This document shows, one piece after another, positions 1 through 5,196 of a stretch of DNA of 5,196 bases. Where the stretch lies: contig JAAZCH010000118.1 of the NCBI GenBank assembly GCA_012513395.1, positions 1 to 5,196 on the forward strand. The letters are read 5' to 3'. The notes beneath the pieces are model-generated. The model saw nothing but the letters and a program-made list of their open reading frames with translations, had not been told where the DNA came from and made no database searches. How positions within the stretch are numbered: position 1 is the first letter of the stretch; every line of letters starts with the position of its first letter. A program made the position numbers and the translations under genes. The DNA is from Tissierellia bacterium (GTDB lineage: Bacteria; Bacillota_A; Clostridia; Tissierellales; Peptoniphilaceae).

Positions 1-375
1 AAAGCTGTGGAAAGTTTTAAATACACCATGTTTAGATTTATCTTCGGGGCTATTTTATGCAACGTGATTTCTTTTAGTACCGAAAGCGTAACTAGGGAGA
101 TGATTCTTGGCGCTCTTCCTTCTATATTATTCGCAGGTGTTTTTTCCAGTGGCGTGGCATTTTCTCTACAATCCTTCGCCCAAAGTCACCTGGATGATTT
201 GAGCATAGCTTTGATACTAAGTATGGAATCGGTTTTTGCAGCGATTTTTGCGTGGTTGATAGTGGGAGATGTTTTAACTTCTAGGGAATTAATGGGATGT
301 GCTATTATTTTTGTATCTGTAATTTTTATCCAAATAATTCAAGGAAAAGACGCAAACCCTCCCCAAATTATTTAG
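1..375 (+). CDS. EamA/DMT-superfamily membrane transporter, C-terminal part (5' end outside window)
   Basis: The frame is open from base 1 and stops at TAG 373-375, giving 124 residues; the true start lies upstream. What is seen: four hydrophobic segments at about residues 8-24, 36-57, 67-88 and 94-114 of the fragment, followed by a short polar tail. The stretch SIALILSMESVFAAIFAWLI then VGD (about 68-90) matches the conserved end of the EamA repeat, usually written as SLE-P/S-VFA-xx-WLxxGE. The preceding GVAFSLQSFAQ segment is also typical. Family knowledge: EamA proteins are about 280-310 residues with ten membrane helices in two repeats, so this is most of the second repeat (helices 7-10). 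They export or import small metabolites in the cytoplasmic membrane. The substrate cannot be told from this fragment. The GTG at 7 is only an internal valine codon, not a supported start. No terminator is visible before topA, 66 bases downstream, so read-through into topA is possible. Confidence 0.88.
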   Translation, partial: KAVESFKYTMFRFIFGAILCNVISFSTESVTREMILGALPSILFAGVFSSGVAFSLQSFAQSHLDDLSIALILSMESVFAAIFAWLIVGDVLTSRELMGCAIIFVSVIFIQIIQGKDANPPQII

Positions 376-420
376 AAATATTAAATATTTAATTGCTTTA
401 ATAGATGAAATATGATATTT
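376..420. repeat. Two short A/T palindromes sharing a half-site, upstream of topA
   Basis: AAATATTAAATATTT (376-390) is a perfect dyad around base 383. AAATATGATATTT (408-420) is a perfect dyad around base 414. Both have AAATAT as left half and ATATTT as right half, and their centres are 31 bases apart, about three helical turns. Neither resembles a terminator: there is no G+C stem and no T-run. They could be operator sites for a dimeric regulator or simply a by-product of A/T-rich sequence. The base composition makes chance a serious alternative. Confidence 0.35.
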
Positions 421-428
421 TACAATCC

Positions 429-433
429 GAGGA
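429..433 (+). promoter_or_regulatory. Ribosome binding site of topA
   Basis: GAGGA lies 8 bases before ATG 442, an ideal Shine-Dalgarno spacing. It overlaps the earlier in-frame ATG at 433, and the ATG at 412 lies upstream of it, so neither of those can use it. This site therefore decides the start. Confidence 0.75.
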
Positions 434-441
434 TGGTGGAA

Positions 442-2529
442 ATGGCAAAAAATTTAGTAATAGTGGAATCTCCTACTAAAGCAAAGACGATTAAGAAAAT
501 GCTAGGTAGGAATTATAAGGTGGTTGCCACCGTTGGACATATCAGAGATCTTCCCAAATCTACTTTAGGAGTGGATATTGAGAACAACTTTGAACCAAAA
601 TACATTAACATTAGGGGTAAGGGCCCTGTAATAAAGGATCTCAAAAAGGAAGCCAAAGGTTCTGACAAGATATTGTTGGCGACGGATAATGATAGAGAAG
701 GAGAGGCTATTTCTTGGCACTTGGCTTATATTTTAGGTCTTGATGAAGATGCTGCGAACAGAGTTAGCTTTAATGAAATTACCAAAGAAGCGGTAAAGGA
801 AGCTATCAAAACTCCTAGAAAAATAGATAAAGATTTAGTAGATGCCCAACAAGGCAGAAGAATTTTAGATAGACTTGTGGGATATCAAATATCTCCTATA
901 CTTTGGAAAAAAGTTAAGGGAGGACTTAGTGCGGGTAGAGTACAATCTGCAGTAGTTAAAATAATTTGTGACAGGGAAGAAGAAATTGAAAACTTCATAC
1001 CTGAAGAGTATTGGTCCTTGGATGCAATGCTTAAATCTGCTGGTGGAGAATTCAAAAGCAGTTACTATGGTGTCGTAGAAAACGGCAAGGAAACCAAAGT
1101 AGAGCTTAAGAAAAAAGAAGAAGTGGAAAAAGTCATATCTTCTTTGGACAAAAAGAATTTTAAAGTGGCAGATGTAAAATTAGGCACGAGAACTAGAAAT
1201 CCTAGACCTCCATTTACTACTTCTACATTGCAACAAGAAGCGTCTAGATATATTAATTTTGCAGGAAGAAAAACCATGATGGTGGCTCAGCAACTTTACG
1301 AAGGTATAGCAATCGGAGAAGGCGGAGTTACGGGTTTGATAACTTATATGAGAACGGACTCTACCAATATTTCGGAGACTGCAAAATCCCAAGCTTATGG
1401 TTATATAGTAGAAAAATACGGAAAAGAGTATGCAAATACCTTTAGAAAATATAAATCTGGAGCAGGGGCACAAGAGGCCCACGAATGTATTAGGCCTACG
1501 AATGTATTTGACACTCCTTTAAAAATAAAAGAATTCCTCACCAATGACCAATACAAATTGTATAAATTGATTTGGGAGAGATTTCTATCTTCTTTAATGG
1601 AAAGTGCAAAATACGATACAGTAAGTGCATCTATTCACTCCAATGAACAAGTATTTAGAGCTAGTGGATCACATTTGACTTTCGATGGATTTTTAATTCT
1701 TAAGAGAAAGGCAGACGAAGACAAAGAAGAAAACATGCTTCCTAAGCTGGAAAAGGGCGAGATTTTAGAGTTGTTAAAGCTAATTGACGAACAACACTTT
1801 ACGAATCCACCACCGAGATATACAGAAGCTAGTCTAATTAAAACTTTGGAAGAACTAGGAATTGGTAGACCTTCCACATACGCTCCTACAATCTATACGA
1901 TTACTAGGAGAAATTACGTAGAAGTAGAAGACAAAAAGTTTGTGCCTACGGAATTGGGACTTACTGTAAATTATCTTTTAAATGAATACTTCCCTATGAT
2001 TACTGACAAGGAATTTACCGCTAGAATGGAACAAGAATTGGACAAGATTTCCATAGGCGAAGAAAATTGGAAGGAAGTAATTAACGAATTCTACGAAGAT
2101 TTTGAGAAAAAACTTAAGTTCGCTGAAGATGAAATGGAAGAAATTGAAATCGAACCTGAAGTGACTGATGAAATTTGCGAAAAGTGTGGGGCGAATATGG
2201 TCATCAAGATGGGACGATTTGGAAAATTCTTGGCATGTCCTAATTTTCCAGACTGCAGAAACACAATGCCGTTATTGGAAAAAATTGGAATCAAATGCCC
2301 AGATTGTGACGATGGAGAAATCATAAAAAGACGATCCAAAAAGGGCAGAGTATTTTATGGCTGTTCAAATTATCCAAAATGCGAGTTCGTATCTTGGGGT
2401 AAACCTATAGAGAAAAAATGTCCTGTATGTGGTTCTTTACTAACAGAACCTACAACTGCTAGAGGGAAAAACTATAAGTGTTCCAACAAGGAATGTTCAT
2501 ACGTAGAACCCATAGCTGAAGGAAAATAA
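442..2529 (+). CDS. topA: DNA topoisomerase I (type IA)
   Basis: Complete gene, 695 residues; it relaxes negatively supercoiled DNA by passing one strand through a transient break in the other. The N-terminal TOPRIM domain (about 3-115) carries catalytic Glu9 in VIVESPTKAKT and the Mg-binding acidic cluster Asp82-Asp84-Glu86 in TDNDREGE. The type IA core (about 130-560) contains SAGRVQSA (163-170) and GLITYMRTDST, in which Tyr302 is the DNA-linking nucleophile and Arg304 its neighbour. An acidic linker (about 562-577) leads to three Cys4 zinc ribbons: Cys579/582/599/605, Cys619/622/641/647 and Cys660/663/680/685. Size and layout match the Firmicutes enzyme (about 690 residues), not the longer E. 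coli form. I start at ATG 442 because MAKNLVIVES is the family N-terminus and GAGGA sits 8 bases upstream; in-frame ATGs at 412 and 433 would add 10 or 3 unconserved residues. One oddity: Cys349 in EAHECIRPT, where Ala is usual. A strong terminator follows. Confidence 0.97.
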   Translation: MAKNLVIVESPTKAKTIKKMLGRNYKVVATVGHIRDLPKSTLGVDIENNFEPKYINIRGKGPVIKDLKKEAKGSDKILLATDNDREGEAISWHLAYILGLDEDAANRVSFNEITKEAVKEAIKTPRKIDKDLVDAQQGRRILDRLVGYQISPILWKKVKGGLSAGRVQSAVVKIICDREEEIENFIPEEYWSLDAMLKSAGGEFKSSYYGVVENGKETKVELKKKEEVEKVISSLDKKNFKVADVKLGTRTRNPRPPFTTSTLQQEASRYINFAGRKTMMVAQQLYEGIAIGEGGVTGLITYMRTDSTNISETAKSQAYGYIVEKYGKEYANTFRKYKSGAGAQEAHECIRPTNVFDTPLKIKEFLTNDQYKLYKLIWERFLSSLMESAKYDTVSASIHSNEQVFRASGSHLTFDGFLILKRKADEDKEENMLPKLEKGEILELLKLIDEQHFTNPPPRYTEASLIKTLEELGIGRPSTYAPTIYTITRRNYVEVEDKKFVPTELGLTVNYLLNEYFPMITDKEFTARMEQELDKISIGEENWKEVINEFYEDFEKKLKFAEDEMEEIEIEPEVTDEICEKCGANMVIKMGRFGKFLACPNFPDCRNTMPLLEKIGIKCPDCDDGEIIKRRSKKGRVFYGCSNYPKCEFVSWGKPIEKKCPVCGSLLTEPTTARGKNYKCSNKECSYVEPIAEGK

Positions 2530-2547
2530 TTTATTTATAAATTTTTT

Positions 2548-2575
2548 AAGAGAGGAATATCAGCCTCTCTTTTTT
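2548..2575 (+). terminator. Intrinsic terminator of topA
   Basis: AAGAGAGG (2548-2555) pairs perfectly with CCTCTCTT (2564-2571) across an 8-base loop, and the T-run continues to 2575. It begins 19 bases after the topA stop codon. The arrangement is a textbook Rho-independent terminator and separates topA from secA transcription. Confidence 0.92.
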
Positions 2576-2650
2576 GAATAAATTGTGTTTTAGTTTTTTA
2601 AATGGGGTAAAACCTGTTTAGATTATTCTATACTTGTCTTTTAGGGTATA

Positions 2651-2656
2651 TATAAT
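2651..2656 (+). promoter_or_regulatory. Possible upstream -10 element for secA
   Basis: A perfect TATAAT hexamer lies in the topA-secA gap. The nearest -35-like hexamer, TTGTCT at 2634-2639, is only 11 bases away, too close for a normal sigma-A promoter, and no good hexamer lies at 16-18 bases. It may be a second weak start or an A/T-rich coincidence. Confidence 0.25.
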
Positions 2657-2708
2657 AAGTAGTAAATAATTTTGGTAACAATTTTGTAAAGAGTGCACGG
2701 AATGTATA

Positions 2709-2717
2709 TGATATAAT
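2709..2717 (+). promoter_or_regulatory. Extended -10 promoter, likely for secA
   Basis: TGATATAAT is a perfect extended -10 (TG, one base, TATAAT). No good -35 lies 16-18 bases upstream; the closest, TTGTAA at 2684-2689, is 22 bases away. Extended -10 promoters can work without a -35. Transcription would begin near base 2724, leaving a leader of about 60 bases before secA. It sits downstream of the topA terminator, where a secA promoter is expected. Confidence 0.6.
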
Positions 2718-2766
2718 GATTTTTTGAAAACGGGAAAATAAACGAATATAGATAAAGTGAATTAAA

Positions 2767-2772
2767 AAAGGA
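2767..2772 (+). promoter_or_regulatory. Ribosome binding site of secA
   Basis: AAAGGA ends 10 bases before ATG 2783 and only 4 bases before the in-frame ATG 2777. The spacing favours 2783, which also gives the family N-terminus. A third ATG at 2772 is out of frame and overlaps this site. Confidence 0.65.
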
Positions 2773-2782
2773 TGGGATGCGC

Positions 2783-5196
2783 ATGGGATTTTTTGACAAA
2801 ATATTTGGATCGTATAGCGATAAGGAATTAAAGAGAATAGATCCAATTGTCAACAAAATAGAATCCTTGGAGCCGGAGATGGCAAAACTCTCCGACGAGG
2901 ATTTAAAAAATAAGACGAATGAATTTAGACAAAGACTAAGCAGTGGAGAAACTTTGGACGATATACTTCCAGAGGCTTTCGCAGTTTGTAGAGAAGCTTC
3001 CTATAGAGTTTTAGGAATGAAACATTATAGAGTTCAGCTACAAGGTGGGGTTATTCTTCACCAAGGTAGGATAGCGGAGATGAGAACGGGTGAAGGTAAG
3101 ACCTTAATGGCTACCTTGGCTGCTTATTTGAATGCCCTTCCACAAAAAGGCGTTCACATAGTAACGGTTAATGACTACTTGGCCACTCGTGACAGACAGT
3201 GGATGGGAAAAGTTTACGAATTTTTGGGACTTACAGTAGGAACTATAGTCCACGGCATGAAAGCAAATGAGAGAAAAGAATCTTACAATTTCGACATCAC
3301 ATATGGAACGAATAACGAATTTGGCTTCGACTACCTTCGTGACAATATGGTCATCTACAAAGAGGAAATGGTTCAAAGAGATTTGAATTTTGCCATAGTT
3401 GACGAGGTGGACTCCATATTAGTAGACGAGGCTAGAACGCCTTTAATCATTTCTGGCCAAGGTTCTGAATCCACTGAACTTTACATGAGAGCAGATACAT
3501 TTGCCAAGAGATTATCTTCTAGAATAATAGAAGAAAGTGAAAAGACAGTGGATCCCTTTGATAGAGAATTTAAAGAGGAAACTGTAGACTATTTAATAGA
3601 CGAGAAAGCTAAAACTGCATCACTAACCGACAATGGCGTTCGAAAAGCGGAGGAATTTTTTAATATAGAAAACTTGGCAGACTCTGAAAATTTAGAAATC
3701 GCCCACCATATTAAACAAGCGCTAAAAGCTAACTCCAATATGAAAAGAGACGTAGACTATGTCGTAAAAGATGGAGAAATAATAATCGTAGACGAATTTA
3801 CAGGTAGAATGATGTTGGGCAGAAGGTATTCAGAAGGACTTCACCAAGCTATCGAAGCTAAAGAAGGTCTGGAAATCAAAAAAGAATCCAAGACACTGGC
3901 TACTATTACATTCCAAAATTACTTTAGAATGTATAAAAAACTATCAGGTATGACAGGTACTGCCAAGACTGAAGAAGAAGAGTTTAGAGAAATCTACAAT
4001 GTAGACGTCGTAGAAGTACCCACTAATAAGCCGGTAATAAGAGTAGACGAAAACGATGGGATTTATTCCACCGAATATGGAAAATTTTTGGCGGTAATAG
4101 AAGATATAAGAGAAAGACACGCTACGGGACAACCGGTTCTAGTAGGTACTGTCTCCATTGATAAATCCGAAGTGCTATCGAGCATGCTTAAAAAAGAAAG
4201 AATACCCCATAATGTATTAAACGCAAAATTCCACGAACAAGAGTCTGAAATAGTAGCCCAAGCAGGTAGATTTGGCGCAGTGACAATAGCGACCAATATG
4301 GCTGGTAGAGGTACTGACATCGTTCTAGGTGGGAATCCTGATCATTTGGCTAAAATGGAAATGAAGAAAAAAGGATATACTGAAGAAGTCCTAGAACACG
4401 TAGACAGTTTCGCAGATACTGCAGATGAAGAAATACTAGAAGCCAGAGAGGCTTACAAAAATATAGTAGAAAACTATGAAAAAGATTTAAAAGAAGACGC
4501 TAGAAAAGTTATAGAAGCTGGCGGACTTCACATTATCGGTACAGAGAGACACGAATCTCGAAGAATTGACAATCAGCTAAGAGGACGTGCAGGAAGACAA
4601 GGAGACCCAGGTTCTTCTAAATTTTATATCTCTGCAGAAGACGATTTGATTAGACTTTTCGCAGGAGAAAGATTCAAAGACGTCATGGACAAGTCCCAAG
4701 TTGAAGAGACAGAATCCATCGAGAATCCAATTTTGACGAAATTAATAGAAACTGCCCAAAGAAGAGTAGAGTCCAATAACTTTGCTGTTCGTAAAAACGT
4801 CTTAAAATACGACGACGTTATGAACAAACAAAGGGGAATTATTTATGCGGAGAGAAGAAAAGTTTTAGACGGAGAAGATATCAGAGACGATATCCAAAAT
4901 ATGATTAGTGGAATAATCTCCGACGAAATAGACTTTTATATTTCAGGAAAACTGGAAGAGTCCCTAAAGGATTACGATGGACTTAATAGAGTTTTGGAAG
5001 AAGTTTTTGGATTTAGTGCGCCAGAATTTAATATACTAAAAGATATAAAAAACTCTGACGAACTAAAAGAAAAAGTCTTAGAATTGGCCCAAAGAAAATA
5101 CTCAGAAAGAGAAGATCAATTCCCACCTGACACATTCAGAGAGGTGGAAAGGGTGGTTCTTCTTCAAGTTGTAGACGAAAAGTGGATGGATCACAT
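2783..5196 (+). CDS. secA: Preprotein translocase ATPase SecA (3' end outside window)
   Basis: The frame stays open from ATG 2783 to the window edge: 804 codons of an expected 850-950. SecA is the cytoplasmic ATPase that binds SecYEG at the membrane and pushes unfolded preproteins across it. NBD1 has the Walker A loop MRTGEGKT (100-107, Lys106) and the DEAD-type Walker B motif VDEVDS (206-211). The preprotein cross-linking domain spans about 221-375. NBD2 holds [19 protein letters not shown] (504-512) and the motif VI stretch [11 protein letters not shown] (598-608), with arginines expected to contact ATP. A linker of about 60 residues (519-577) splits NBD2. The scaffold helix (about 645-690, including [10 protein letters not shown]) and helical wing follow. 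The sequence ends at KWMDH, just before the two-helix finger, so any C-terminal zinc motif is not visible. [16 protein letters not shown] is the usual family start; ATG 2777 would add only Met-Arg. No frameshift or missing key residue is seen. Confidence 0.97.
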   Translation, partial: MGFFDKIFGSYSDKELKRIDPIVNKIESLEPEMAKLSDEDLKNKTNEFRQRLSSGETLDDILPEAFAVCREASYRVLGMKHYRVQLQGGVILHQGRIAEMRTGEGKTLMATLAAYLNALPQKGVHIVTVNDYLATRDRQWMGKVYEFLGLTVGTIVHGMKANERKESYNFDITYGTNNEFGFDYLRDNMVIYKEEMVQRDLNFAIVDEVDSILVDEARTPLIISGQGSESTELYMRADTFAKRLSSRIIEESEKTVDPFDREFKEETVDYLIDEKAKTASLTDNGVRKAEEFFNIENLADSENLEIAHHIKQALKANSNMKRDVDYVVKDGEIIIVDEFTGRMMLGRRYSEGLHQAIEAKEGLEIKKESKTLATITFQNYFRMYKKLSGMTGTAKTEEEEFREIYNVDVVEVPTNKPVIRVDENDGIYSTEYGKFLAVIEDIRERHATGQPVLVGTVSIDKSEVLSSMLKKERIPHNVLNAKFHEQESEIVAQAGRFGAVTIATNMAGRGTDIVLGGNPDHLAKMEMKKKGYTEEVLEHVDSFADTADEEILEAREAYKNIVENYEKDLKEDARKVIEAGGLHIIGTERHESRRIDNQLRGRAGRQGDPGSSKFYISAEDDLIRLFAGERFKDVMDKSQVEETESIENPILTKLIETAQRRVESNNFAVRKNVLKYDDVMNKQRGIIYAERRKVLDGEDIRDDIQNMISGIISDEIDFYISGKLEESLKDYDGLNRVLEEVFGFSAPEFNILKDIKNSDELKEKVLELAQRKYSEREDQFPPDTFREVERVVLLQVVDEKWMDH

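Noticed and set aside
393..426. TTGCTT (393-398) with TACAAT (421-426) as a topA promoter
   Set aside because: Spacing is 22 bases and the resulting transcript would start at about 433, downstream of the GAGGA ribosome site needed for translation from 442.
1180..1482. A 100-residue open frame on the minus strand within topA
   Set aside because: It lies entirely inside well-conserved topA coding sequence spanning the active-site region, and its translation resembles no protein family. The other minus-strand frames inside topA and secA fail for the same reason.
2634..2656. TTGTCT and TATAAT as a full sigma-A promoter
   Set aside because: The two hexamers are separated by only 11 bases, far below the 16-18 needed; only the -10 is kept, as a weak candidate.
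2772..2831. Out-of-frame ATG giving a 19-codon overlapping frame at the secA start
   Set aside because: It begins inside the secA ribosome site, has no Shine-Dalgarno of its own and ends quickly. Nothing supports a leader peptide.
2628..2856. Two overlapping minus-strand frames of about 70 residues across the topA-secA gap
   Set aside because: Their hydrophobic, Tyr/Ile-rich translations reflect A/T-rich sequence. They run into the secA start, cover its promoter and ribosome site, and the two frames compete with each other.
1..5196. A previously undescribed multi-gene system
   Set aside because: All substantial coding capacity is explained by a transporter fragment, topA and secA with intact family motifs. 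No repeats, mobile-element ends, RNA genes or unexplained conserved frames are visible.

Overview
This is an ordinary housekeeping stretch of an A+T-rich bacterial chromosome, with all genes on the + strand. It holds the 3' end of an EamA/DMT-type membrane transporter gene (bases 1-375), a complete topA for DNA topoisomerase I (442-2529), and the first 804 codons of secA for the preprotein translocase ATPase (2783 to the window edge at 5196).

The source is most likely a low-GC Gram-positive (Firmicutes) bacterium. Arginine is mostly AGA, Shine-Dalgarno sites are purine-rich and well spaced, and the topA terminator is a classic hairpin plus T-run. TopA is 695 residues with three Cys4 zinc ribbons, the size and layout of the Bacillus/Clostridium enzyme rather than the longer E. 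coli one. SecA opens with [19 protein letters not shown], a start typical of Firmicutes. An anaerobic lineage of the Clostridia/Tissierellia type is my guess from overall protein character; I cannot prove it here.

Layout: the transporter and topA are separated by 66 bases with no recognisable terminator, so they may be co-transcribed. That gap holds two short A/T palindromes with a shared half-site. topA ends in a strong intrinsic terminator (2548-2575). The 253-base topA-secA gap then supplies at least one good secA promoter (extended -10 at 2709-2717), a leader of about 60 bases, and an AAAGGA ribosome site. secA is therefore probably its own transcription unit.

The three genes do not form a functional pathway. 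TopA relaxes negative supercoils behind transcription and replication, SecA drives protein export through SecYEG, and the transporter's substrate is unknown. I found no mobile element, CRISPR array, tRNA, rRNA, riboswitch or novel defence-like system. The findings are modest regulatory and annotation points.
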